Assembly (NCBI GenBank): GCA_963678395.1
Contig: OY782827.1
Span: 682,001 to 746,000, forward strand
Reading direction: 5' to 3'
Source of the DNA: JAAYAE01 sp963678395
GTDB taxonomy: Bacteria > Bacillota > Negativicutes > Acidaminococcales > Acidaminococcaceae
DNA length: 64,000 bases
Shown here in pieces: positions 46,328-55,615 of the stretch (positions within the stretch are counted from its first letter, which is position 1; each line of letters opens with the position of its first letter). The notes under the pieces are model-generated. The model did not search any database and was not told the origin of the DNA. It saw nothing but the letters and a program-made list of their open reading frames with translations. The translations under genes were made by a program, and so were the position numbers.

Positions 46328-47233
46328 ATGAAGAAAATTAATATTGTAGAGGTAGGACCTCGTGATGGTTTTCAAAGTGTAAAAGGCGCAATGATTCCTA
46401 CAGCAAAGAAAATTGAAGTTATTGAAGAGATTATTGCAGCCGGCGCTAAACACATTGAATTCACTTCTTTTGTTAGTCCTAAGGCTATTCCTCAATTGTC
46501 TGATGCTGAGGATGTAACTAAGACTTTACTAGCTAAGTATCCTGACATAGACCTATTCCCATTGGTACCTAATTTGAGGGGAGCACAAACTGCTTATAAT
46601 TTGGGACTACGGAGGATTGCCTATGTAGTATCTTTGAGCAAGTCTCATAACCAGGCTAATATCAATCGTACTCATGAGCAGTCCTTGGAAGCTTACAGGG
46701 AAATAAGAGAAGCCTATCCTGATATGGATATTATTGTAGATATTGCTACCGCTTTTGGTTGTCCTTTCGAAGGCAAGTACAGAGATGTACAGCCCCTAAT
46801 TGATTTCTTAAAGCTTTATAAAAAAGGCGGTATGACTACCTGCATATTATGTGATACCATTGGTATTGCTGATCCCAAGCAGGTAAAAGATTTTATTGCT
46901 GCGTTGAAGGAAGCTTATCCTGATTTAAACTTAGGTGTACATATTCATGATACCAGAGGACTTGGGGTAGCTAATAGTTTGGCTGCCATTGAAGCTGGCG
47001 TCAGCGACATTCAATCTACTTTGGGTGGCTTGGGTGGTTGCCCCTTTGCTCCCGGTGCTTCTGGTAATTTATCCACCGAAGATATGGTATGGATGCTCAA
47101 TGAGATGGGATACGAGACGGGTATTGAATTCTCTAAGATTCTAGCTGTGGCTAAAAAGCAGGTAAAAGAAATTAGCGGTGTGTATAGCGGGCATCACGTT
47201 AACATTGAAAAAGAAACTCTTTGTTTAAAGTAA
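46328..47233 (+). CDS. HMG-CoA lyase-family enzyme
   Basis: 301 residues, full length. TIM-barrel lyase: VGPRDGFQSVKG at the N terminus, HIHDTRGLGVAN metal-binding His residues, and GLGGCPFAPGASGN with the catalytic Cys. Cleaves 3-hydroxy-3-methylglutaryl-CoA or a related hydroxyacyl-CoA to acetyl-CoA plus a keto acid. HDTRGLG instead of the commoner HDTYGQ hints at a different substrate, perhaps citramalyl-CoA-like. The only intact enzyme of this operon. Confidence 0.88.
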   Translation: MKKINIVEVGPRDGFQSVKGAMIPTAKKIEVIEEIIAAGAKHIEFTSFVSPKAIPQLSDAEDVTKTLLAKYPDIDLFPLVPNLRGAQTAYNLGLRRIAYVVSLSKSHNQANINRTHEQSLEAYREIREAYPDMDIIVDIATAFGCPFEGKYRDVQPLIDFLKLYKKGGMTTCILCDTIGIADPKQVKDFIAALKEAYPDLNLGVHIHDTRGLGVANSLAAIEAGVSDIQSTLGGLGGCPFAPGASGNLSTEDMVWMLNEMGYETGIEFSKILAVAKKQVKEISGVYSGHHVNIEKETLCLK

Positions 47234-47291
47234 GAAAAAAAGTTATTTTAGGATAATGCAGGCTAGAAAAGCTTTCCAAAAAATATAAGAG

Positions 47292-48671
47292 GTGAATTAT
47301 ATAGTAGCATTAGTAGCTATAATTATGATCGGAATCATGATGTATGTTTTAATTAAGAGCAAATTGTCTCCTGTAGTAGCCTTTGTTATATTGCCTTTAG
47401 CGGCAGCCAGTATTTTAATATTTTTAGTTGGTTTCCATGGCCCAAAAGGTCAGGTACTTACTATTTCTCAACAGTTCGCTCAATTGTTTTACACGTGGAC
47501 AGCTAATGGTGTTAAGTCCACAATGAGTAATGCCACTTTGTTCATTTTCTCTATCGTTTACTTTGGTCTTATGAGTGATGCAGGCATGTTCGATCCTATT
47601 GTAAGAGGCTTAACTAAAATTGCAGGTAAGAGTCCTGTTATGATTTATATTACTACTGCTTTAATTGCGTTGGTATCCCAAGCAGATGGCGCTACTGCTA
47701 CTACCTATTTGGTTACTATTCCAGCTATGTTGCCTTTGTTCAAAAAACTAAAGCTAAATGTGCTTAGCTTACTATGTATATTAGGTATTGTTTGTGGTAA
47801 CTGGAACATGGTCCCTTGGGGTGGAACCATTATTCGTACCGCTACTACCGTTAGCAACCTAGGAGTGCCTGCTACTCCTCAAGGCTTATGGCTTAAGGTC
47901 CTTCCTATTGAGATTCTGGGTATGGTATTGGCTCTAGCTTTAGCTGTATTTTTTGTCTTAAAAGACAAGAGACGTTTGCTCAAGGAATATGGCGCCGACT
48001 ATTTTGAAAAATCCGTTGCTGCTGAAATCAATATTAGCTAAGAAGTTAATAATTTAAAGCGTCCTAAATTAATTGGGGTTAACCTGCTTTTAACGGTTGC
48101 TATCATTATTTCCATGATCGTGACCAAGATTCCTGCTTACTTGGCCTTCATGTTAGGTACTGCTTTAGCTTTGGCCATTAACTACAAAGGCTTTAAAGCA
48201 CAGGACATTCGTGTACAAGATCATGCTGCTAATGCTATCGGTACTGCTGCAACCTTCTTGACTGCAGGTGTATTCCTAGGTGTTTTCCAATCCAGCGGTA
48301 TGACCTTGGCTATGGCTAACCTGCTTATTAGCGCATTACCTGAATTTCTGTTGATTCACACTGGCCGTATTATTGGCTTCGCGGGACCATTGATTGGCTT
48401 AGTATTCAGCCCTGATATTTATTATTACTCTTTATTGCCTGTAGTTGGCTAAGTTGTTAAGTCTGTAGGTGGTAATCCGCAACACGTTGGTTTGGCTATG
48501 TTAGTCGGCGAAAACATTGGTATACCTATTTCTCCTTGCGTTCCTACTACTTTCTTGGCAATTGGTTTGGCAGGCGTAGAATTAAAAGACCATATAATGT
48601 ATTCAATTAAATATATGATTCCTGTTTCTATTATCATGATTTTGGTTGGTATTATGATGGGCGTTATGTAA
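47292..48671 (+). pseudogene. CitMHS-family citrate/acid transporter with two in-frame TAA codons
   Basis: GTG start after AAGAGGTG. One continuous frame of 460 codons with about 11 membrane helices is interrupted only by TAA at 48039-48041 and TAA at 48450-48452. Both lie in otherwise well-preserved sequence (FVLKDKRRLLKEYG before the first; MLVGENIGIPISPCVPTT after the second). The family takes up citrate or related acids with a metal ion. Likely a young pseudogene. Confidence 0.85.
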
Positions 48672-48708
48672 GTAAATTTTAAAGTTAAGTTTTTGGGTTC
48701 TATACTAA

Positions 48709-48745
48709 ATGTTGGGGTGAGAAATCACTCCAGCATTTTTTTTGC
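48709..48745 (+). terminator. Terminator after the CitMHS gene
   Basis: Stem ATGTTGGGGTGA / TCACTCCAGCAT (one mismatch) with GAAA loop, followed by T8. Confidence 0.9.
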
Positions 48746-49023
48746 GAAAAAATGAAAATATAGTTTAAATTTACTAGTTTGAGTGGCAAGTTTGGGCTTT
48801 TGGCGAAAACAGTGTTGTTCTCGTAAGATATATTGGCAATTCTTGTCGTAAATATGTGTGGTCTATTTTAACATTTACAGGCAACTTTAAAACGACATAG
48901 AAATGAAGGCAGGAACACGGCGATAAAGGTCGAATTGAACTAATATAAGCATGCTTTACTGATATTATACTGTACGGCGTGATTGTTATTGGGCAGCATC
49001 ACTAATTAGGCATTTTCTCTGTA
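48746..49023. other. Non-coding stretch upstream of an exported-protein gene
   Basis: About 280 bases with no gene. It includes the conserved 42-bp element at 48909 described separately; otherwise nothing recognisable. Confidence 0.6.
48909..48950 (+). repeat. Conserved upstream element, copy A
   Basis: GCAGGAA-N13-GGTCGAATT-N-AACTA-N-TAT. The same layout with the same spacing occurs at 55513. It lies 115 bases upstream of the exported protein gene at 49024. Function unknown; a similar GCAGGAA...GTCGAATT pattern is, from memory, frequent in Negativicutes genomes. Confidence 0.6.
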
Positions 49024-49602
49024 ATGCAAAGGGGAATTGGAAGTGTGAAGATGAGGAGTTTTGAACTATTTGGGACTGCATTGTTTTTAGTGCTAGTATT
49101 AAACGTTGGGCAGTATGTATTTGCTGCAGCACCAGAAAGTAACGTGATTATTGCAAAGGGAACAATAATCGTGGGAAAACTCGTCACGCCCATCAATTCT
49201 AAATACAGTAAAGTTGGAGATAATATTATATTTAAAACTGTCTCAAACTTTAATATTGCTGGGATTACGGTAATTTCCAAAGGTACTAACGGTAATGCTG
49301 TTGTAACAGAAGCTCAGAAGGCTGGTTATTTTGGAACGGGAGGCCAGCTTGCATTCGCTCCTAGAGATATTATTCTTAAAAATGGAGTGCATGTACCACT
49401 AACTTTTGAAACCAAAAAAACTAGTAGTGCCGAAAATGATGCTAATATGGCAGCAGGTGTTGTAGGAATTGGTCTTTTTTCATGTTTTCTTCATGGAGCC
49501 AACCAAAAGTTTCCTGCAGGATTTAAATTTCAGATAATGGTTGCTGAAAATGTTGACTTATTGGTGACGAAGGAAAAACTCAAAGAAAACTATTCATATT
49601 AG
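49024..49602 (+). CDS. Exported protein of unknown function
   Basis: 192 residues. Hydrophobic signal segment (about residues 14-37) ending FAAAP, a likely signal peptidase I site. The mature part is beta-rich (IIAKGTIIVGKLVTPINSKY) with a central hydrophobic glycine-rich stretch (AAGVVGIGLFSCFLHG, about 137-152). Start could also be GTG 49045 or ATG 49051. I do not recognise a family; the mature part could be an envelope or surface protein. Confidence 0.7.
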   Translation: MQRGIGSVKMRSFELFGTALFLVLVLNVGQYVFAAAPESNVIIAKGTIIVGKLVTPINSKYSKVGDNIIFKTVSNFNIAGITVISKGTNGNAVVTEAQKAGYFGTGGQLAFAPRDIILKNGVHVPLTFETKKTSSAENDANMAAGVVGIGLFSCFLHGANQKFPAGFKFQIMVAENVDLLVTKEKLKENYSY

Positions 49603-49653
49603 GTTGCCAGTGCTGTATTACGGAAAAATTTAATGAGGAAGAGAAGGGGTAAA

Positions 49654-50349
49654 ATGAAAAAGATTTTGATTTTAGTAATGCTGGTTTGCTTTATGTTAAC
49701 AAGCGCAGTAGCAATGGTGGCTGAGGTAGCTCCCAGCGATAAGCCGGCTGCCACAAGTTTTAGCGAGAGGCTTAAAAAATTGAGGGAAGAAAGTAAAAAT
49801 CCTGGATTAAGTGCTCAGAAGCTTGCTAACAGGCCTAAGGTTGCCGTGTTATATGTAAACAATGCCAAGACATCTTATGATGATGAGATTGATCAGTTAC
49901 TTTTAGGAAATCTTGCAAAATGTATTCCAATCAGCAAATATCAATATATTGATGGTACCCCTTACCTTGAGCGGTTAAATAAGATTGGAATTGTTGATCT
50001 TACAACAGCGGAGAGGGCGGACATAGTTGAAGCTTTTTCGGATGATGATGTTGACTATGTGGTTTTCATGGAAATAGAACCTTTTATCAGAAAAGACAAG
50101 CTTACTTTTTTCACCGTGGGTAAAGAGATGACAGCAACTTTACCACTAAAAGTAATAGATTTGCTCAATAATAGATACCTTTATAATGGCAAGTTTGTAG
50201 AAAAAGCTACTGATAGTTCTATGATGGGAGGAATAGGCAATAAGTCTGTTTCCAATAAAGCGCTTATGAAAATCAATGAACAAGTTGCTTCTGTTCTCTC
50301 AGTAAGGCTTCTTGCAGAAAAACCCATTATGGCTCAGATTAAAAAATGA
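49654..50349 (+). CDS. Exported protein of unknown function, paralogue 1
   Basis: 231 residues. Signal peptide MKKILILVMLVCFMLTSA. The mature part has VAVLYVNNAKTSYDDEI, VDYVVFMEIEPFIRKDK and a beta-strand region ending YLYNGKFVEKATDSS. It shares the order of motifs with the next gene, which is therefore a paralogue. The layout recalls TolB-N/LpoB-like periplasmic folds, but that is only an impression. ATG at 49654 chosen because it begins the signal peptide. Overlaps the next gene by four bases. Confidence 0.75.
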   Translation: MKKILILVMLVCFMLTSAVAMVAEVAPSDKPAATSFSERLKKLREESKNPGLSAQKLANRPKVAVLYVNNAKTSYDDEIDQLLLGNLAKCIPISKYQYIDGTPYLERLNKIGIVDLTTAERADIVEAFSDDDVDYVVFMEIEPFIRKDKLTFFTVGKEMTATLPLKVIDLLNNRYLYNGKFVEKATDSSMMGGIGNKSVSNKALMKINEQVASVLSVRLLAEKPIMAQIKK

Positions 50350-50921
50350 AAATAAAAGTTGTTTTCAGCATTATACTTATTTTAATGTTATTCAACTTGC
50401 AAGTTTCTCAGAATGTGGCTACTGCTAATGGAAAAATGCGTCAGCGCAGTAGCGTTATCCTCATTATAAATAATATTGCTCATACAAATTATGACCAGAA
50501 ATTGACGAAAATAATGGATGAGAGTCTGCATAAAAAGATTGATGGAATTTATAATGAAGCAGATGGTGCTGATTATTTGACGAAATTTTCAGGGCATAGT
50601 AATGAGAATGCTAGTACAAAGGACATGCTGGACATAGTTAGGGATTCTAGCGTAGACTACTTTATTTATACAGAGCTTCAGCCATTCGTAAAAAAAGAAA
50701 ATTATAATTTAATATATTATGATAAATCGATGACTGCATCTGTTGTACTTAGGATAATGGATGTTAAGAATGGCAAAGAACTATATCATAACAAGTATTC
50801 TATAGAGTCAACGGATACTACAGATTATTGGTTTATAGGCAATGGCTCGGTGGCTAAAAAGGCGTTGGAGTCGGCGCTTTTTAGGACGGGTGAGGCAATA
50901 TCGGTACATCTTCCGCTATAA
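50346..50921 (+). CDS. Exported protein of unknown function, paralogue 2
   Basis: 191 residues. Signal peptide in residues 1-28. Matches the previous protein in motif order: VILIINNIAHTNYDQKL, VDYFIYTELQPFVKKEN, MTASVVLRIMDVKNGKELYHNKY. ATGA overlap with the previous stop implies a coupled pair whose products may work together outside the cytoplasmic membrane. Followed by a terminator. Confidence 0.75.
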   Translation: MKIKVVFSIILILMLFNLQVSQNVATANGKMRQRSSVILIINNIAHTNYDQKLTKIMDESLHKKIDGIYNEADGADYLTKFSGHSNENASTKDMLDIVRDSSVDYFIYTELQPFVKKENYNLIYYDKSMTASVVLRIMDVKNGKELYHNKYSIESTDTTDYWFIGNGSVAKKALESALFRTGEAISVHLPL

Positions 50922-50943
50922 CTATATAATATTATAATTTTGG

Positions 50944-50983
50944 AAACCCTAGTGAATATGCTTGCTATATTTACTAGGGTTTT
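50944..50983 (+). terminator. Terminator after the exported-protein genes
   Basis: Sixteen-bp near-perfect stem from AAACCCTAGTGAATAT to ATATTTACTAGGGTTT with a 7-base loop. Confidence 0.85.
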
Positions 50984-51046
50984 GTTATATGTTTAAAAGG
51001 ATATGGAAATGAGTAGCGTCTAAGAGGACTGATAAAAAAGAACAAG

Positions 51047-51141
51047 ACCGCCCAGAAGTACACCGTACACTATGTTGTAGTAGTGATTTAGCTACATTGC
51101 TTATAGACGATTTTGGGCGGGCAATTTTTCTTTATTGCCCA
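51047..51141. other. Structured non-coding stretch
   Basis: CCGCCCAGAA (51048-51057) can pair with TTTTGGGCGG (51111-51120); inside is TGTAG / CTACA. GGGCAAT overlapping the right arm can instead pair with ATTGCCC (51134-51140). The alternatives exclude each other. No gene is seen between 50922 and 51257; this might be an RNA element or the scar of a mobile element. Confidence 0.4.
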
Positions 51142-51257
51142 TTAAAAGGGGAGGAATACACCAATAAAACGAGAATTAAACAATTATAAGATTTTAGCAA
51201 AAAAACAGAGAAAATAAAAATGGCAATATATTAACAACGATTTTCAAGGAGCGTTTC

Positions 51258-52609
51258 ATGGATATTAGTGCAGAATTGATTTTAATAAAAAATAGTGAAA
51301 CACAAGAATTTGAAGATAAGACTGCTGAAATAACTTATTTAAAATATGATAAAAATAAATTAGTAGTAAAATATGTGGCCACAAGTAAAATTTATAATTA
51401 TCATTCTGCTAACGTAATATGGCTAAAAAATCCTAAAAAAATTGATGTTGATCAGGCTATATGTGTTGACGGATTTCCCATAGATGATCCACTTTCCGTG
51501 CTTGATTTTGGTGACTATATTAAGCTGATATATGATAACCAAAGAGCAAAAACTTATCATAAGTCAAAGATAATTTATCAGAATTCATGCCTTAAGGCCA
51601 GCCAACCCAAGGCTATTTTTGAATATTTTTAAAAAATATCGGAGCACGTAAACGTAGGTACTGATTTTGAAAATGTATTGCTAAAGCAATATGAAAAAAT
51701 TACAAAAATCAATGAGAATAGTGTATTAGCGGCATACTTATCAGGGAGCAAAATTACTAATAAGAATAATACTGATATTTTAATATTTCCCTTTGGTTTT
51801 AATTTAAGTCAGCAAAAAGCAGTAAAGACTGCATTCGAAAATAATATTAGTATTATTGAAGGACCGCCTGGAACAGGCAAGACGCAAACAATCTTAAATA
51901 TTATCGCTAATGTTGTAGCTAAAGGCGAAACTGTTGCTATTGTAGCAGGTAATAATTCGGCAACCTCAAATGTTCAGGAGAAACTTGAAAAAAATGGGTA
52001 TGGCTTTCTCACCGCTTTATTAGGTAACTCAGATAATCAAGCGGATTTCTTTACGTGTAAGCAAACTCAAATTCCAGATATGAATAACTGGCTCTTAGAG
52101 AAAGATAAACCTAAAAAAATATTTAAACGGCTAAGTAGAGTTTCTAATGCTTTAAATATATTACTAGAATACGAAAGAGAAATAGCAAAACTAAAGGAAG
52201 AACTTTTAAAACTTGCAGTAGAACAAGGCCATTTTGAAAAGAATTTTCATGAGCCTTATGTACCATTCTCTAAAATATCTTTTCGTAAAAAAATATCAAG
52301 TACTGCAATTTTAGATTTAACGACTTATTATGAGGAAAAGGAACTTGCCAATACCAATAATAATTTTACAGTAAAATCATTCTTGTTTCTCAAATATGGT
52401 ATTTATAGATTGCAAGACTTTCAGGAAAATAAGATAGCTATAATTAATTCTCTAAAAAGAGATTATTATGCAAGGGCCGAAGAGGAAAGAAAAAAGCAAA
52501 TAGCTTCTTTGGAAAGAAAACTAAAAAACCAAAGCTACAATAAGCTCAAAGAGCAATATATAGATTTATCTACCAAGTTATTTCAAGCAATGGACCTAGG
52601 TCAATACTG
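51258..52609 (+). pseudogene. AAA/SF1 helicase-nuclease, N-terminal part (interrupted by IS and nonsense codon)
   Basis: One frame from 51258 with a TAA at 51630-51632 in otherwise continuous coding sequence, then the helicase P-loop EGPPGTGKTQTILNIIANV and a coiled region rich in Lys and Glu. Ends where a 1.22-kb IS3-family element inserted; the gene continues at 53830. The intact protein would be a large superfamily-1 helicase of the type common in defence islands. Confidence 0.85.
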
Positions 52610-52630
52610 TAGACACAAATAGTTTAACTT

Positions 52631-53434
52631 TTATGCTGTAGATTTTGCTGCGTCTTCAAACTCCTGCGGAGTCATATACTTTATACTGCCATGAATCCTC
52701 TTTCGGTTATACCATGATTCAATATATTCAAAGATGGCTTTACCGGCCATCTTGAAATCATAATACCTGTTATGGTTCACTTCTTCCTTCTTCAATCCGG
52801 AATGGAAAGATTCAATGCAGGCATTATCGTAGGGGTTTCCCTTACGGCTGTAAGAATGAACCATATTTTTTCTTACAAGCTCATCTTCAAACATTTGACT
52901 AGTGTATTGAGTTCCAAGATCACTATGCAAAATTATTCCTGTTGTATCACTGACATTAAGGCAGGCATTTTCAATAGCTTGTACCGCTAGTTCTGCTGTC
53001 ATCCTTTTTGCATAGGCATAGCCGATAATCTTCTTGCTGGCCAAGTCCATTACTGACGCCAGATATGTCCAACCATCAATAACTGTATGGATATAGGTTA
53101 TGTCTGTACACCATTTTTTGTTGATTGCTGCACTTTTGAAATCTCTGTTTAACAAATTGTCATGTTCTTCAACCAAACATTTAGAAGAATAATACCTGTA
53201 TTTCTTTACTACTATTGCCCTGAGCCCTAATTCTGCCATATGCCTTTGGACACGCTTTAGACTGGCCTTTATGCCAAGAGCTTCTAATACTTTCTGTATC
53301 TTTGGTGCTCCATATCTCTTCTTGTTTTCTTCGAAAACATCTTTTATTGTTTCTAGGAACTTCTGTTTGTTTATTTTTCTGGCAGATGTTACGAGACATA
53401 AGGACTTATAATAGGTGCCTCGAGGAAGGTTCAA
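52631..53434 (-). CDS. IS3-family transposase OrfB (second element)
   Basis: 267 residues from an internal ATG; DDE residues in CTDITYIHTVIDGW, LHSDLGTQYTS and NACIESFHSGLKKEE. The reading frame is open further upstream into the orfA overlap, so the natural product is probably OrfAB by -1 frameshifting at ACGAAAAC. Confidence 0.9.
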   Translation of the reverse strand: MNLPRGTYYKSLCLVTSARKINKQKFLETIKDVFEENKKRYGAPKIQKVLEALGIKASLKRVQRHMAELGLRAIVVKKYRYYSSKCLVEEHDNLLNRDFKSAAINKKWCTDITYIHTVIDGWTYLASVMDLASKKIIGYAYAKRMTAELAVQAIENACLNVSDTTGIILHSDLGTQYTSQMFEDELVRKNMVHSYSRKGNPYDNACIESFHSGLKKEEVNHNRYYDFKMAGKAIFEYIESWYNRKRIHGSIKYMTPQEFEDAAKSTA

Positions 53435-53499
53435 TACTTTGCAGGTGCGCTTTACTGTATACTGGGCTTTGTATCTATTGATGAAGCCAACTGTTTCTC

Positions 53500-53775
53500 C
53501 TAGTGTTTTCGTGCGAATATGGCTGTAGCTTTTTTTAATATTTCGTTCTCCATTTCCAGCTCTGCAATACGTTTCTTCATCTTCTCATATTCCTTGGAAG
53601 TAATTTCTTCATCGTGTAGTCCCTTAACTGGGGAGAGTTCTTTTATCCATTTATAAATTGTTACTGCAGTTACGCCATATTCACTGCTAAGGTAGCTTAC
53701 GCTACTACCGGATTGATACAAAGCTACTATTTGTTTTTTAAATTCATCGGTAAATCTTATTCCATTTTTGGACAA
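53500..53775 (-). CDS. IS3-family transposase OrfA (second element)
   Basis: 91 residues: helix-turn-helix (GSSVSYLSSEYGVTAVTIYKW in part) and a C-terminal leucine-zipper-like segment (MKKRIAELEMENEILKKA). Binds the IS ends and supplies the N terminus of the OrfAB transposase. Confidence 0.9.
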   Translation of the reverse strand: MSKNGIRFTDEFKKQIVALYQSGSSVSYLSSEYGVTAVTIYKWIKELSPVKGLHDEEITSKEYEKMKKRIAELEMENEILKKATAIFARKH

Positions 53776-53829
53776 GGTTTAACACGCCCTTTCTAAATTG
53801 ATTTTAGCTTGTTAAACTTTTCGTGTCCA

Positions 53830-55328
53830 TTCTTATATACTAGTACCACAACTTTATATAGAAAATACTTTAACAGCCTAAGGGGAAATTGTAATGTTAA
53901 AAGTTTCAAAAAAAACCTGATAACTTTCAAGCGTTTGTCAGAGATTATCCTGTTGTTTTAAGCACGACTCATTCCATCCTTAACTCCATATCTGTTAATT
54001 ATTTATTTGATTACCTAATTATAGATGAAGCATCTCAAGTTGATTTGGTGACTGCGTCATTAGCATTAGCTTGTTGCAAAAACATTGTTATTGTGGGTGA
54101 TGCAAAACTGCTGCCACAAATTGTGGCACCGCAAATAGAAAAGCTCAGTAATAAAATATTTTACGGTAATAACATTGAGGAATCCTATAATTATAGTAAA
54201 CAAAGTATTATACAATCCTTAAGTAATTTATATAAAGATGATTTACCCAAGACTTTGTTAAGTGAACATTATAGATGTCACCCTAAGATAATAGGCTTTT
54301 GTAATGATAAATTTTATAATAATGAATTGATAATTATGACCGAAGAAAAACCTAACGATACACCGCTTAAAATCTATAAAACATCACCAGGTAATCATGC
54401 CCGGCGGTTGAATTCTACTAATAGTAACGGTTGGTATAATTTAAGACAGGTAGAAGTAATTAAAGATGAAATTATTGATAATAATAAGGACAAATATCAA
54501 GATTGTAGTGGGGTAGGAATTATCTGCCCCTATAGAAACCAGGTTACTGAAACAAAGAAATGCATTAAATACCCCAAAATAGAAGTTGATACGGTGCATA
54601 AATTTCAAGGCAGAGAAAAAGATACTATTATATTTTCAACGGTAGTAAATGATATTAATTCCTTCGTTGATGATGCTAACTTAATAAATGTGGCAGTTTC
54701 TCGTAGCGTAAAAGAACTTATAGTGGTAACCTCAAATAAATTGTTTAAAAGACATGGAACTAATATAGGAGACTTGCTTAGATATATAGAATATAATTCT
54801 TCCGAAGACGCTGTAGTTGAAAGCAGGAAAACATCAGTCTTTGATTTATTATATAGCGAGTACTCCGAAAAACTCTTAAAAGTGATGCGTTCAAGTGAGC
54901 ATATTTCTGAATTTCAATCAGAAAACCTTATGTACAGCGTTATTGAGGATGTCCTAAACATGCTTGAGTTTAATTTTTTCAAATGCGTTCTTCATGTACC
55001 GCTAAATTCTATCGTTAAGAATTTTAGCATATTAAGTGAAGAAGAGAGAAAGTTCGCTCAAAATCCTTGGACACATGTAGATTTTCTAATATTTAACAAG
55101 CTAGACAAAGAACCGGTATTAGCTGTTGAAGTGGATGGCTATGCCTATCATCAAAATAATGAAAAACAACGAGAACGAGATGTCCTTAAAGATAAAATAT
55201 TGCAGCAAATAAATTTGCCCGTTTTCAGAGTTGCTACCAATGAAAGTGGTGAACGGGAGAAGTTAATTAAAATGCTAGAAGAAATAGTGGAAGAGTCGGG
55301 TAAAATTGAGGGAGATAGTGAAGTATAA
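53830..55328 (+). pseudogene. AAA/SF1 helicase-nuclease, C-terminal part
   Basis: Continuation of the gene broken at 52609. A frameshift at A8 (53908-53915) precedes VVLSTTHSI; then Walker B IIDEASQVD, GDAKLLPQI, SEHYRCHP, and helicase motifs VDTVHKFQGREKD and NVAVSRS. The C-terminal end has a nuclease-like fold (HVDFLIFNK, LAVEVDGYAYHQNN) as in DUF2726/Vsr-type domains. 427 residues can be translated from 54045. Probably an inactive defence or DNA-repair helicase. Confidence 0.85.
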
Positions 55329-55512
55329 AAGTCCATTGGATTTTACGTTGTCATATAGAAGAGGGGTAAAATTATGATGGCGAGGGAATAATGTATGCAT
55401 ATAGGTTTTATTAACAGATTATATTCGAAAAAACTATTTAGATTAGGGTGCGAACTAGATTATATTAAGTATATAATAATAGGGAAAATTAAAATTAAAT
55501 ACGAAAATGCAT

Positions 55513-55554
55513 GCAGGAATGCGACTATAAGGGTCGAATTAAACTAGTATCATT
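55513..55554 (+). repeat. Conserved upstream element, copy B
   Basis: GCAGGAA-N13-GGTCGAATT-N-AACTA-N-TAT, with the same internal spacing as copy A at 48909. It lies 103 bases upstream of hsdM. Confidence 0.6.
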
Positions 55555-55615
55555 ATTTTCAAATTAAAATTTATGCAATAATATAAGCAAATTAATATCG
55601 AAGGGGTTGTAGCTT

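Larger units (their letters stand above)
52610..53829 (-). mobile_element. IS3-family element (second type) inserted in the helicase gene
   Basis: 1,220 bp. Imperfect inverted ends: left TAGACACAAATAGTTTAAC, right (read inward) TGGACACGAAAAGTTTAAC. Carries leftward orfA and orfB unrelated in detail to the IS3 element of region 1. No clear target duplication is visible at the two edges, so a small adjacent deletion may have followed insertion. Confidence 0.88.

Noticed and set aside
47292..48671. Stop-codon reassignment (TAA read as an amino acid)
   Set aside because: Core genes such as ilvC, rplU and rsfS-region genes end in TAA or TGA normally, and the in-frame TAA codons occur only in genes with other signs of decay or in decayed neighbourhoods.
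52600..53840. Target-site duplication of the second IS3-family element
   Set aside because: The bases beside the two ends (ACTG on the left, TTCT on the right) do not match at any length of 3 to 5.
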